Origin: Gelidibacter japonicus
GTDB taxonomy: Bacteria; Bacteroidota; Bacteroidia; Flavobacteriales; Flavobacteriaceae
Length of the DNA stretch: 64,000 nt
NCBI RefSeq assembly: GCF_010725055.1
Contig: NZ_BJKB01000002.1
Coordinates: 310,001-374,000 of the forward strand
Direction of reading: 5' to 3'
In this document: in pieces, positions 1 through 8,674 of the stretch
Numbering within the stretch: position 1 is the first letter of the stretch
Layout of the letters: every line of letters starts with the position of its first letter
The notes under the pieces: generated by a model
The model's database searches: none
Told to the model about the DNA's origin: nothing
Seen by the model: only the letters and a program-made list of their open reading frames with translations
Position numbers and translations under genes: made by a program

Positions 1-537
1 GTAAAAATTGACGCGGCAGCCCATAGGCTATATACACTTACCAAAGACAATAAGATCAAAATGATCATTAGCTACGGAAATGGAAGGGTCATTGACGAAA
101 TACAGTCCAGTTTTGCTGACAGAACCAACGGAACCATCTACAACCATCATGAAAACATCAATACCATTCGGAAAATGATGTATGCTTTTGAGAAGAAGGA
201 TTATGACAAGGCCTATAGTTTTTATGATGAAAAAGCAAGATTTTTGGACTCAAGCTCCCCCACTCTTGAAGGTAAATCTTTAGCTGAACAAAAAGTCATT
301 GATAAACAAATTTTTGACAACTATGAAATTACAAGTGTAGATGTAGTGGGCTATCCCGATTATTTACATTATGAAATGGGAGATGCCCGGGTAGTCCAGT
401 CCTGGTGGAACATTAACATTGTCCGCAAATCGGACAAAAAAGCAATCGTCATGCCTATCCATTATATCCACGATTTTAACAAGGAAGGAAAAATAATTTC
501 GGAATTGGCCTATTATAACCCAAAGTTGTTGGATTGA
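1..537 (+). CDS. NTF2/SnoaL-like protein, 5' end outside the window
   Basis: The reading frame is open from base 1, so the true start lies upstream; the first internal ATG is at 61. The visible part carries one complete NTF2/SnoaL-type domain beginning near HENINTIRKMMYAFEKKDY, the usual opening helix of the fold, followed by the strand-rich half with W-N-I-N and H-Y-I-H. The short piece before it could be the end of a first domain, as in the two-domain protein at 7312-8193. Members of this fold bind or isomerise small hydrophobic molecules, but many have no known activity. No catalytic residue can be assigned. It heads a plus-strand run of similar genes and is followed by a copy of the interspersed repeat. 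Confidence 0.7.
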   Translation, partial: VKIDAAAHRLYTLTKDNKIKMIISYGNGRVIDEIQSSFADRTNGTIYNHHENINTIRKMMYAFEKKDYDKAYSFYDEKARFLDSSSPTLEGKSLAEQKVIDKQIFDNYEITSVDVVGYPDYLHYEMGDARVVQSWWNINIVRKSDKKAIVMPIHYIHDFNKEGKIISELAYYNPKLLD

Positions 538-570
538 TCAACCAAGGACTTCGCGTTAAACTTCAGATTT

Positions 571-695
571 AATCAAGAACCTTGGGGTCCGTCCGACCGG
601 CAAGAGCGGGAAAACCAACGAAGTATGAATGAGGAATTGTTCTTTCAATGGAGTTCAGCCTCAGGGTGTTAAAACCCACCGGTAGGAATAAAATA
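571..695 (+). repeat. Interspersed repeat, copy A (full length, about 125 bp)
   Basis: Starts AATCAAGAACC, continues with GTCCGACCGGCA, then ATGAATGAGGAATTGT, and ends with TTAAAACCCACCGGTAGG before AATAAAAT. It aligns along its whole length with copy B at 2959-3085. The near-palindrome CCCACCGGTAGG near the 3' end and the GC-rich GGTCCGTCCGACCGG near the 5' end suggest secondary structure. It lies wholly between two genes. Confidence 0.75.
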
Positions 696-747
696 TAACA
701 ATGCAATTTTAATCAGTTTGTCATTGGCAAACACAAATTTAAACATT

Positions 748-1593
748 ATGAAATTTTTGAATAAGAAATACCGATCGTCCCGACTTTTAGGGAACCAGCA
801 AAACAACACTATTTGGGCGGTGAGTAAAAAATCAATCTTTACCATGCTTTTAATTCCCTTTTTGGCACTATCACAAAACAGCACAGAATACGGCGTTTTC
901 GAAAATGCAATATTAACGCCCAATCCCGCTCAGGTAACACAGTTTGAAAAAGGCCTTGCGGCGCACAACAAAAAATACCATGGTGATGGTCCTTATGGCG
1001 TACGTGTGTATTGGATTAACAACGGACCAAAAACTGGAAGTTATGTTTGGGTTATGGGTCCTTTTCCTTGGAGCTCTTTAGATAATAGACCTGCTCAAAA
1101 AGAAGGCCACGATGCCGATTGGAATATGAATGTAGCGCAGTACACAACAACTGAAAGTGGCACCCAGAGTTACTGGCGTTTTCAGGCTGAAATGTCAAGA
1201 TTCCCCAAAAACTTCACCATTAAAAACATGGAAGTAGATTACTGGGATGTTAAGCGTGGCAAAATGGCTGAAGCCAAAAAATTGGTTGAAAAAGTACATC
1301 AAGTATATGTTGACAAAAGTCCCGATGAGACCTATGGTATTTATACCAATGAATTTCCAAGCACCAAGGAAGGGCGCGATTTGACGGTAATTTCATTCTA
1401 TGATAAATCGGCTTGGTTGGGTGAGGACCATGGCTTTGTCACCAAATATGAAAGCGTATATGGAAAAGACAGTTGGGGGCAATTTTTAAACGATTGGATG
1501 GCTGTTACCGATGGTGTTGAAACTGAACTTTGGATTTTCCTTCCTGAGCTTAGTGGCATTAGTGGCGTAGTTGATGTCTCAACACGAAACTGA
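748..1593 (+). CDS. Exported protein of unknown function, possible tandem alpha/beta-barrel domains
   Basis: No family is recognised with confidence. A hydrophobic stretch ending MLLIPFLALSQ looks like a signal peptide with cleavage after SQ, so the mature protein is probably periplasmic. The rest shows two similar halves, each with a helix followed by a Y-x-V/I-Y strand (around GPYGVRVYWIN and ETYGIYTNEF) and an aromatic-rich end. That would suit two ferredoxin-like dimeric alpha/beta-barrel (ABM/EthD type) units; this is inference. The start is uncertain: ATG at 748 puts about 30 residues before the signal peptide, and an in-frame GTG at 820 (V-S-K-K-S) gives a much more normal signal peptide. 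Confidence 0.55.
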   Translation: MKFLNKKYRSSRLLGNQQNNTIWAVSKKSIFTMLLIPFLALSQNSTEYGVFENAILTPNPAQVTQFEKGLAAHNKKYHGDGPYGVRVYWINNGPKTGSYVWVMGPFPWSSLDNRPAQKEGHDADWNMNVAQYTTTESGTQSYWRFQAEMSRFPKNFTIKNMEVDYWDVKRGKMAEAKKLVEKVHQVYVDKSPDETYGIYTNEFPSTKEGRDLTVISFYDKSAWLGEDHGFVTKYESVYGKDSWGQFLNDWMAVTDGVETELWIFLPELSGISGVVDVSTRN

Positions 1594-1645
1594 TTGTTGA
1601 ATTTCTAAAATGTACTTGATCTACATTTTACCAAAAACTAAAATC

Positions 1646-1981
1646 ATGAAATCGGATCATACCCAATGGAGCAAGGAAGAACTGAAAATTTACATCCTTC
1701 TATGTTGCGCAAAGGGAGATCAGGTTGAAACAAAGGAAGAAATCGACTTGATAAAATCCAAAACTGACCCAGAAACATTTGAAAGGTTGTACAATGAATT
1801 TTGTGGTGACGACGAGGATAGGTGCTTTGAGAAAATTGACGATGTCATCGGGAAATATCCTTTCTCTCCATATGAAATTTCAGAAATCAAAAAGGAGGTT
1901 ATGGAAGTTTTTAATTCCGATAAGAAATTTGAAATGAAGGAACGGAATCTGTGCAAAGTGTTTGATAATATGTTGTATTAA
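1646..1981 (+). CDS. Small acidic helical protein, distantly TerB-like
   Basis: A 111-residue cytoplasmic protein with no signal peptide or membrane segment. The pattern EELKIYILLCCAKGDQVETKEE followed by helices rich in Asp and Glu recalls the TerB/DjlA alpha-helical fold, in which acidic residues can bind metal, but similarity is weak. Start taken at ATG 1646 (MKSDHTQW); an upstream in-frame ATG at 1610 would add a dozen residues with no support. It sits 26 bases before the next gene on the same strand, so co-transcription is likely. Function unknown. Confidence 0.6.
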   Translation: MKSDHTQWSKEELKIYILLCCAKGDQVETKEEIDLIKSKTDPETFERLYNEFCGDDEDRCFEKIDDVIGKYPFSPYEISEIKKEVMEVFNSDKKFEMKERNLCKVFDNMLY

Positions 1982-2007
1982 CAAAATCAATTATCACAAC
2001 CATTCAA

Positions 2008-3045
2008 ATGAAAAAACTATATATAAATCGTTTGTTGCCATGCTTTGTACTCTGCTTGATGGTGCAAAGCAAATGTATGGCGCAAAATTCTGAAAACAGG
2101 AAGGGAAAAATTCCGACCAAAAATCAAGTTTGGACACAAGATGAGGAAGATGTCAAGGCAACCATCGAACAATTCCTAATCGTTGCAGGCAATTACAACC
2201 TTGATGCCATGGCAAACATGATGGCAGACAAAGCCAGCCTGGCAATTGCAAGATTAAGAGATGGCAAGTGGACGACTGAAACGATGTTGATAGAGGATCG
2301 TTTAGCAGCTGCCAAAAAAAGCGTCAATCGGCCATATTTTGAACCAGTAAATGAATATACAATCCACGTCAGCGATGGACATTTGGCTTTTGTAAAAGCC
2401 GATGCCGTTTTACATGCTTTTGGAGTGCCACTTTTGCACAACATCGATTATTTCACATTGATAAAGGAAAACGAGGTTTGGAAGTTTATTAATATTTCGT
2501 TCACCTCAACCCGTATTCCAGAAGCGGAAAGAATCTATGACCCAATCATCTTTGCCAAAAGTTATGCCCAAGTTTGGTGCATTCAAAATCCAGATTTTGT
2601 GGTTTTGTTCTATGCCGAAGATGGTTCGCTTAATATAAACAACGGCATTGCCTCAGTTGGAAGAACTGCAATTGCAAAAGATGCCAAAGCCTTTATGGAT
2701 GCCTTTCCGGATGATATGATTGTCGCTTTTGACAGGTTGATACAAACCTCCAAAGGAATAGAGTTTCACTGGACCTTGACAGGAACCAATTCAGGCATTA
2801 AGGCCAGCCCGATAAAGTCATTCTGGCGAGGCACTGGAAAAAAAATAAACATCAGCGGTTTTGAACTTTGGCAACTGAATGAGAATGTGCTTATCAAAAA
2901 GTCCATAGGCACTTTTGATGCCGATGAATATAACAGACAGCTTAATTATATTATAAAAAATCAAGAACCTCGGGGCCCGTCCGACCGGCACGGGCGGGCA
3001 AGACCACAAAGTATAAATAAGGAATTGTCTTTTCGATCAAGGTAA
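2008..3045 (+). CDS. Secreted two-domain NTF2/SnoaL-like protein with a repeat-derived tail
   Basis: The N-terminus MKKLYINRLLPCFVLCLM, ending MAQN, is a clear signal peptide. Two NTF2-like domains follow: residues about 45-175 (from DEEDVKATIEQFLIVAGNY) and about 180-315 (from DPIIFAKSYAQVW). Both have the helix-then-curved-sheet order of the fold. The last 28 residues, beginning NQEPRGPSDRHGR, do not belong to the fold: they are the translation of repeat copy B, which starts at 2959 and overruns the natural end of the gene. Length without the tail would be about 317. The substrate is unknown; the neighbours at 3113-5245 suggest a role in handling a small organic molecule. Confidence 0.75.
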   Translation: MKKLYINRLLPCFVLCLMVQSKCMAQNSENRKGKIPTKNQVWTQDEEDVKATIEQFLIVAGNYNLDAMANMMADKASLAIARLRDGKWTTETMLIEDRLAAAKKSVNRPYFEPVNEYTIHVSDGHLAFVKADAVLHAFGVPLLHNIDYFTLIKENEVWKFINISFTSTRIPEAERIYDPIIFAKSYAQVWCIQNPDFVVLFYAEDGSLNINNGIASVGRTAIAKDAKAFMDAFPDDMIVAFDRLIQTSKGIEFHWTLTGTNSGIKASPIKSFWRGTGKKINISGFELWQLNENVLIKKSIGTFDADEYNRQLNYIIKNQEPRGPSDRHGRARPQSINKELSFRSR

Positions 3046-3085
3046 GCCTCGGGATATTAAAACCTACTGGTGGGAATTAAAATTA
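2959..3085 (+). repeat. Interspersed repeat, copy B, overlapping the end of a gene
   Basis: Aligns with copy A: AATCAAGAACCTCGGGGCCC, GTCCGACCGGCA, ATAAATAAGGAATTGTCT, AAGCCTCGGGATATTAAAAC and CTACTGGTGGGAATTAAAA occur in the same order and spacing. The first 87 bases are read as the C-terminal tail of the upstream gene, the stop codon lying inside the repeat. Confidence 0.8.
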
Positions 3086-3112
3086 TCAACAATAAACTAA
3101 AACAGATACATC

Positions 3113-4159
3113 ATGCAAACCGAAACAGTCACAAAACCATCACCAGCAGCAATTCTTCAAATGGGGACAGGATTTTGGGCCTCAAAAGTCCTTTTAACCG
3201 CCGTAGAATTTGAATTATTCACACAATTGGAAAAACATCCGAACCAGACTGTCAAAGACATCAAATCAAATTTAGACTTGAAATGCACCGACAGAAATAC
3301 CTACGATTTTTTGGATTGTCTGTCAGCATTGGGATTTCTAAATCGCGAAGGGCTTTTGGAAACCTCTCGTTATTCAAACACCATAGATACCGGTATTTTT
3401 CTTGACAAAGCCAAACCATCTTATATAGGCGGAATCCTTGAAATGCAGAATGAACAAGGCTGGAATGTATGGGCAAAACTTGATCAAGGTTTAAAAACCG
3501 GATTGATTCAACATGACGTAAAAAATAATGGTGAAACCATTTTCGATTTTATAAGTAATAATCCCGAAATGTTCAAAAAATTCGTGGATGGCATGACAGG
3601 GGTCCAGATGGGCAACTTTATTGCTTTGGCGCAACAATTTGACTTTTCAAACTACAAAACTTTGGTTGATGCCGGTGGTTCTGCTGGTGTGCTGTCTGTG
3701 ATGGTCGCCAAAAACAATCCTCACATGAACTGCACCACCTTCGATTTACCTGCATTGAAATCTATGGCCACGGAAACCATACAAAAATTCAAAATGGCAG
3801 ACCATGTAAAAGTGATGAATGGTGATTTTTTTAAAGATGGATTGCCAAAAGCAGACATCGTGACCATGGGAAATGTATTGCACGATTGGGATGAAGAGAC
3901 CAAAATCAAACTCATGAAAATCGCTTATGATGCTTTACCAAAAGGAGGTGTTTTTATAGCGATAGAACATGTCATTGATAATGAGCGAAAAGAAAATGTC
4001 TTTGGTTTAATGATGAGCCTCAACATGCTCATAGAAACGGGCGATGGCTTTAATTACACGTTTGACGATTTCAGCAAATGGGCAAAGAAAGCAGGTTTCT
4101 CATCTACCGAATTGATGCCCTTGGCAGGACCAGCGAGTGCAGCAATCGCTTATAAATAA
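3113..4159 (+). CDS. SAM-dependent O-methyltransferase, plant-type class
   Basis: A 348-residue enzyme of the acetylserotonin/caffeate O-methyltransferase superfamily (Methyltransf_2 type). It has an N-terminal winged-helix dimerisation region (residues about 10-100), then a Rossmann SAM domain with motif I VDAGGSAG at 185-192, a D-L-P-A segment near 211, GDFF near 237 and the conserved H-D-W at 257-259, where the His is the usual catalytic base. It should transfer a methyl group to a hydroxyl of an aromatic or polyketide-like acceptor in the cytoplasm. The alcohol dehydrogenase gene follows closely. The acceptor cannot be named. Confidence 0.85.
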   Translation: MQTETVTKPSPAAILQMGTGFWASKVLLTAVEFELFTQLEKHPNQTVKDIKSNLDLKCTDRNTYDFLDCLSALGFLNREGLLETSRYSNTIDTGIFLDKAKPSYIGGILEMQNEQGWNVWAKLDQGLKTGLIQHDVKNNGETIFDFISNNPEMFKKFVDGMTGVQMGNFIALAQQFDFSNYKTLVDAGGSAGVLSVMVAKNNPHMNCTTFDLPALKSMATETIQKFKMADHVKVMNGDFFKDGLPKADIVTMGNVLHDWDEETKIKLMKIAYDALPKGGVFIAIEHVIDNERKENVFGLMMSLNMLIETGDGFNYTFDDFSKWAKKAGFSSTELMPLAGPASAAIAYK

Positions 4160-4237
4160 AAACATCAACATTTGAGTATTGGGCTAATTGAGAAAACCAA
4201 AGTCATTTGTTGGCAACAATTAAAGCAGATAAAAATC

Positions 4238-5245
4238 ATGAAAGTAAATGCTTACGCGGCTTTCGAGCCCAACGGAAAATTAGAGTCTTATTCCTATGAT
4301 TTAGGGGAACTGGGACCGGAACAGGTGGACATTAAAGTGGCCTTCTGTGGTATATGCCATTCTGATTTAAGTATGATCAACAATGAATGGGGAATGACAC
4401 AATATCCAATGGTCCCCGGTCATGAAATAATTGGTGAAGTCATAGCAATTGGCAAGGCTGTTAAAAACGTGAAGGTTGGTGATAAGGTAGGACTTGGGTG
4501 GATGTCATCTTCCTGCATGAGTTGCGAGCAATGCATGGATGGACACCACCATCTCTGCGCTCAAAGTGAAGCCACTATTGTAGGCCGAAACGGCGGATTT
4601 GCCGATTATGTTCGTGGACATTGGTCGTGGGTCATTCCGCTTCCAGAAGCTATTGATATGAGTAAAGCAGGCCCCTTACTATGCGGAGGGATCACCGTTT
4701 TCAGCCCAATAGTATTAGCCGGAGTAAAACCTACCGATAGGGTCGGTGTCATAGGCATTGGAGGATTGGGCCATTTAGCCATCAAATTCTTAAAACACTG
4801 GGGTTGCGACGTAATCGCGTTTAGCTCAAATCCGAATAAGAAAAAGGAGATTTTGAAGATGGGAGCTAGTCAAGTGATCAATTCAATATCTCCCGAAGAA
4901 TTAGAAAGTATTGCGGGAAAACTCAACTTTATTTTAAATACGACCAATGTGTCATTGGATTGGAATTCTTATCTGACAGCTTTAGCACCGAAAGGAAAAT
5001 TTCACACCGTAGGGGCTGTTTTGGAGCCCATGGCAATTCCTGCATTCAGTTTAATTATAGGAGAAAAAACGGTAGGCGGCAGTCCAATAGGCAGTCCTGC
5101 GTTAACTAAAACCATGCTCGATTTTTGTGTAAGACACGCTATTTATCCAGATGTTGAGGAGTTTCCGATGGCAAAAGTAAATGAAGCCATTGAACACCTA
5201 AAGGCAGGAAAGGCAAGGTTTAGGGTGGTTCTGAAAAATCCATAA
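4238..5245 (+). CDS. Zinc-dependent alcohol dehydrogenase, cinnamyl-alcohol type
   Basis: Medium-chain dehydrogenase of 335 residues. Catalytic zinc ligands are Cys37 (in CGICHSD), the GHE at 61-63 and Cys149; the structural zinc is held by Cys93, Cys96, Cys99 and Cys107. The Rossmann motif GIGGLGH lies near 173-179, and the SSNPNKK that follows the second strand suits NADP(H). Start taken at ATG 4238 (MKVNAYAAF); an upstream TTG at 4172 would add 22 residues before the conserved start. It probably interconverts an aldehyde and an alcohol in the same pathway as the preceding methyltransferase. Confidence 0.88.
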   Translation: MKVNAYAAFEPNGKLESYSYDLGELGPEQVDIKVAFCGICHSDLSMINNEWGMTQYPMVPGHEIIGEVIAIGKAVKNVKVGDKVGLGWMSSSCMSCEQCMDGHHHLCAQSEATIVGRNGGFADYVRGHWSWVIPLPEAIDMSKAGPLLCGGITVFSPIVLAGVKPTDRVGVIGIGGLGHLAIKFLKHWGCDVIAFSSNPNKKKEILKMGASQVINSISPEELESIAGKLNFILNTTNVSLDWNSYLTALAPKGKFHTVGAVLEPMAIPAFSLIIGEKTVGGSPIGSPALTKTMLDFCVRHAIYPDVEEFPMAKVNEAIEHLKAGKARFRVVLKNP

Positions 5246-5353
5246 CTGTCACCATACACAGTGAATTTCGACATGATTTGAAGTTAATACAGATGAAAGA
5301 TTATAAATGAAATAGCATTGGAAGCAAACAAACAAAACGATAGAAGATTAACA

Positions 5354-5371
5354 TCCCGATAGCTATCGGGA
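5354..5371. repeat. Perfect 18-bp palindrome TCCCGATAGCTATCGGGA
   Basis: The sequence is identical to its own reverse complement. It lies in a 159-bp gap between the alcohol dehydrogenase and the MFS permease. Short GC-rich palindromes of this kind recur between genes in many flavobacteria; here it could act as a hairpin at the 3' end of the upstream message. There is no T-tract, so a classical terminator is unlikely. Confidence 0.7.
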
Positions 5372-5404
5372 GGCGATTGAGAAAAACAAATAGAAACACC
5401 AACC

Positions 5405-6760
5405 ATGGGTTCAACTAAAACCACGTTACCAGCACTTTCTGAAAATACAATTTTAAGGTATTTTAATTTTATCGCCCTTTATTTTGCACAAGGAATACCC
5501 GAAGGCATGTTATTCTTTGGAATTCCGGCTTGGATGGCAATGAATGGAAAATCTGCTGGAGAAATTGCCAGTTTTGCCATTGCTTGCGGATTGCCATGGA
5601 GTTTCAAATTTATAGTTGCGCCCTTAATGGATCGCTATACCATTTTATCTATGGGAAGAAAAAGACCTTGGGTAATTTTCGGGCAATTGGGGTTAATGAC
5701 CAGTTTCATCCTCATGGCATTTATTCCTGATCCATTAAATAATTTGGACACCTTCATGTTGGCCGGTTTTATAGTCTCATTTTTTGGCGCATTTCAGGAT
5801 GTAGCTACTGATGGGATGGCAGTAGATATTATACCTCCTGATGAACAAGCCCGTGCCAATGGATTTATGTGGGGTTCAAAAATTATTGGAACTTCGGCGT
5901 CCTTAGCATTAGGAAGTTGGCTTTTAAATCAATATAGCTATACTGTCTCCATTGCATCGCTTTCAGGTTTGGTTGGAACAATAATGCTTGTTCCCATTTT
6001 TTTAAGAGAAAGACCTGGTGAAAAAACAATGCCTTGGACGGCAGGGACAGCGTCTTTAGAAAACAAACAACTACAATTAACCAACTGGAAAGCAATTTTC
6101 AAATCGTTATATAGTGTATTCAAATTAAAGAACTCATTGCTACTTGCCATTATTGGCTTCCTTATTGCCGGAAGCATCAATTATATGGATATCCTTCTGC
6201 CCATTTTCACGGTCAAGGAATTAGGGTGGACAAACCTCACCTACTCGCAAGTATTCGCAACCACTTCCGTAGTAGGTGGCATTGGCGGAATGCTCATTGG
6301 GGGTCTTTTGGTAGATAAATTTGGTAAAAAACGAATGTTGAATATATACTTCTTCGTTTGGATAGCTTCAACTGTCGTATTATTCTTTATGAAACCTTTT
6401 TGGGCTAATACCATTTTCATCAATGGTTACATGTTTGCCTATTCCACTTTAAGTGTTTTTTGTAATATCGGCCTTTTTGCCATTGCCATGCAATGTTGTT
6501 GGAAAAAAGTTTCTGCTAGTCAATTTACTTTATATATGACTATTTCTAATATCGGTCGTATTGCATTTGCAGCATTAATACCTCCAATGAAGGCCAATTT
6601 TAGCTGGGAGATTACCTTGCTGGGCTTCGCAGGCATTGTATTAGTAAGCTGGGTTTTATTGCAATTTTTAAATATCAAACTTTTTGTCAAAAATGTCGAA
6701 AAATTAGAGAATAAGGACATTGAAAGACGTGGTATGCTAAGTACAATAATAGATGTCTAA
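5405..6760 (+). CDS. MFS permease related to the AmpG family
   Basis: A 451-residue integral membrane protein with about twelve hydrophobic helices. The opening FNFIALYFAQGIPEGM and the segment FFGAFQDVATDGMAVDII match the AmpG/acetyl-CoA-transporter-like subgroup of the major facilitator superfamily. A loop motif, D-R-Y-T near 76, and G-L-L-V-D-K-F-G-K-K-R in the second half are the typical inter-helix motifs. AmpG proper imports muropeptides, but this homologue sits among small-molecule tailoring genes and its substrate may be different. The lipoprotein gene at 6799 follows closely. Confidence 0.8.
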   Translation: MGSTKTTLPALSENTILRYFNFIALYFAQGIPEGMLFFGIPAWMAMNGKSAGEIASFAIACGLPWSFKFIVAPLMDRYTILSMGRKRPWVIFGQLGLMTSFILMAFIPDPLNNLDTFMLAGFIVSFFGAFQDVATDGMAVDIIPPDEQARANGFMWGSKIIGTSASLALGSWLLNQYSYTVSIASLSGLVGTIMLVPIFLRERPGEKTMPWTAGTASLENKQLQLTNWKAIFKSLYSVFKLKNSLLLAIIGFLIAGSINYMDILLPIFTVKELGWTNLTYSQVFATTSVVGGIGGMLIGGLLVDKFGKKRMLNIYFFVWIASTVVLFFMKPFWANTIFINGYMFAYSTLSVFCNIGLFAIAMQCCWKKVSASQFTLYMTISNIGRIAFAALIPPMKANFSWEITLLGFAGIVLVSWVLLQFLNIKLFVKNVEKLENKDIERRGMLSTIIDV

Positions 6761-6798
6761 AAAAAAATCGATTGAGGATTAACAAAAATTAAATCAAA

Positions 6799-7305
6799 AT
6801 GAAACGAAACGGCTTTTTAACTTTTCAATTGGGAGTTCCTTTAGCTTTTCTATGCCTTTTCTCTTGTTTGAACAACACCTCCGAATGGACGACTCAAGAA
6901 AAAGAACAAGCCAAAAAAGAGATCTCTTTACGCATCGATGACATTGTCCAAGGCGCAAAACATCTCGATATCGAGGAGGCAATAGAAGCTTATTCAAATT
7001 CGGAGGATTTTATGATTATCAATCCTGATGGTTCTTCCTATAACTATCAGGAAATGAAAACGGTGAATTCGGAAGCATTCAAACAACTTCGTTCCCTCGA
7101 ATTTTCAACCCTCAAAAAAGAATTTCGGTTTTTAGCCGAAGACCTTGTGCTCTGTACATGGTTCGGGAAAAACAACATGGAATTCAAAACTGGAGACAAA
7201 CTGACCATTGCATCTTATATGGGAAGCATGCTTTTCAAAAAAGAAAAAGGTATTTGGTCAATTATTTATGCCCATGAATCAAACTCAACACCAATTATAA
7301 TCTGA
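6799..7305 (+). CDS. NTF2/SnoaL-like lipoprotein
   Basis: A 168-residue protein whose N-terminus ends in the lipobox LFSC, so it should be lipid-anchored after signal peptidase II cleavage. The remainder is a single NTF2-like domain: helices from KEISLRIDDIVQGAKHLD through YSNSEDFMI, then strands ending GIWSIIYAHES. This resembles calcium/calmodulin kinase II association-domain-like small proteins. The next gene begins 6 bases after the stop, so the pair is surely co-transcribed. No catalytic motif is visible. Confidence 0.75.
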   Translation: MKRNGFLTFQLGVPLAFLCLFSCLNNTSEWTTQEKEQAKKEISLRIDDIVQGAKHLDIEEAIEAYSNSEDFMIINPDGSSYNYQEMKTVNSEAFKQLRSLEFSTLKKEFRFLAEDLVLCTWFGKNNMEFKTGDKLTIASYMGSMLFKKEKGIWSIIYAHESNSTPIII

Positions 7306-7311
7306 ACAGAC

Positions 7312-8193
7312 ATGAAAACAACACACAAAATCATTTTAGCAACCCTTGCTTTTTTAAGCTTTACATCATCGTTTGCCCAAAAAAGCAATCTCGAAAAAAA
7401 CCTAAAAATGTACGAACAAGTTTGGGACGACATTGTTAACCAAGGTCAGTTAGACCTCATCAACGATAAAAACTTCGACCCAAATGTTGTCCAAATCAAT
7501 CCTGCCGGAAATATTGTTGGCATCGCAGATTTCAAAACTTACTATCAAAATTTTATCACGGGTTTCTCTGACATCAAATTTACCGTTATGAAGGTCTTTG
7601 GACAAGATGATAACATCGTTAAACATTGGAAGTTTGAAGGAAAACACACAGGCGATTTTTTTGGCATTCCTGCCACGAACAAATTGGTCAATGTTGAAGG
7701 CGTTACACTCGTAAAAATGAAAGATGGACGCATAGCCCAAGAGCAGGATTTTATGGACAATTCCGTATTGATGCAACAGTTGGGATTGACTTCAAACCCA
7801 GAAAACGTCAACATTGTTGATGGCTTATACAAATCATTTGCCATAGGTGATATTCCTACCGTCTTGGCCGGTATGGATGCCAACATCGTGTGGAACGAAG
7901 CCGAAGGCAACTCCTATGCAGATGGCAACCCATATGTAGGACCGGACGCTGTGTTAAATGGTGTTTTTGCCCGTCTTGGGGCCGATCACGAGTATTTTAA
8001 ACTGCAGGACATTGAACTTCACGAGATGAGCAACAATAAAGTATTGGCAACCTTACGCTATGACGGGAAATTTAAAGACGGAAAAGCATACAATGCCCAG
8101 GCGGCCCACTTATGGACCTTGAAGGATGGAAAAGTGGTGGGGTTTCAACAATATGTGGATACCAAGAAATTGGCTGATGCGGAAAAGAGATAA
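7312..8193 (+). CDS. Exported two-domain SnoaL/ester-cyclase-like protein
   Basis: The signal peptide MKTTHKIILATLAFLSF ends near SFAQ. Domain 1 (about 30-160) contains FKTYYQNFITGFSDIKFTV and the H-W-K-F-E-G-K-H-T-G-D-F-F-G segment characteristic of the SnoaL ester cyclase group, where an Asp and a His pair with the substrate enolate. Domain 2 (about 165-290) begins NIVDGLYKSFAIGD, a ketosteroid-isomerase-like signature. Polyketide cyclases of this group close rings by aldol condensation, but most export-targeted Bacteroidota members are uncharacterised. Six bases separate it from the lipoprotein upstream. Confidence 0.78.
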   Translation: MKTTHKIILATLAFLSFTSSFAQKSNLEKNLKMYEQVWDDIVNQGQLDLINDKNFDPNVVQINPAGNIVGIADFKTYYQNFITGFSDIKFTVMKVFGQDDNIVKHWKFEGKHTGDFFGIPATNKLVNVEGVTLVKMKDGRIAQEQDFMDNSVLMQQLGLTSNPENVNIVDGLYKSFAIGDIPTVLAGMDANIVWNEAEGNSYADGNPYVGPDAVLNGVFARLGADHEYFKLQDIELHEMSNNKVLATLRYDGKFKDGKAYNAQAAHLWTLKDGKVVGFQQYVDTKKLADAEKR

Positions 8194-8214
8194 AATGAAA
8201 AACGGAGAAGCCGA

Positions 8215-8253
8215 CCTGCCTGCCGGTTTACCCTCCGTAGGAGGGCAGGCAGG
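8215..8253. repeat. Inverted repeat with 10-bp arms (CCTGCCTGCC / GGCAGGCAGG)
   Basis: Arms at 8215-8224 and 8244-8253 are exact complements. The loop itself contains CCCTCC-GTA-GGAGGG, which competes with part of the outer stem. It begins about 20 bases after the preceding stop codon, so it would form at the 3' end of that message. No T-run follows, so it is either a repeat element or a weak, factor-dependent end. Confidence 0.7.
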
Positions 8254-8294
8254 AAACCAATTAGAGTAGGCATCAAAAATTAAATATAAAAATC

Positions 8295-8564
8295 ATGACA
8301 CAAACAATCGTAACCAGACACAAAGTAGGAAATATTGACACCTGGCTGAAAGGCCATCAAGACAGACTTGATGTATTTGGACCTGCTATATCTGGCCTTA
8401 GAACATTTCAGGATGCCAACAATAAAAATTCAGTGGTATTGGTAATTGAAGTTACGGATATGGAAAAATTTAAAGCAATTTTAAATGATCCGTCTCTAAA
8501 AGCATTGAAAGACAAGCACACGGTTTTAGAACCGATAACGGTCTCCATGCCAATAGAAGTGTAA
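8295..8564 (+). CDS. Small dimeric alpha/beta-barrel-like protein
   Basis: An 89-residue cytoplasmic protein. The order strand (QTIVTRHKVG), helix (IDTWLKGHQDRLDVFG), strand (ISGLRTFQD), strand (SVVLVIEV), helix (MEKFKAILND) and a closing strand fits a single ferredoxin-like half-barrel as in ABM monooxygenases, EthD or DUF3764-type proteins. These work as dimers. No cofactor-binding residue can be named. It sits between the SnoaL-like gene and the SDR gene on the same strand. Confidence 0.7.
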   Translation: MTQTIVTRHKVGNIDTWLKGHQDRLDVFGPAISGLRTFQDANNKNSVVLVIEVTDMEKFKAILNDPSLKALKDKHTVLEPITVSMPIEV

Positions 8565-8674
8565 TGATTGGTTCTATCACTAATAACGATATACTAACGT
8601 GAAGAATATTCGAGCACATTTAAAATTTTAATTATTGCTGGAACATATTATGTAAAAAATAAATATCAAAACAC

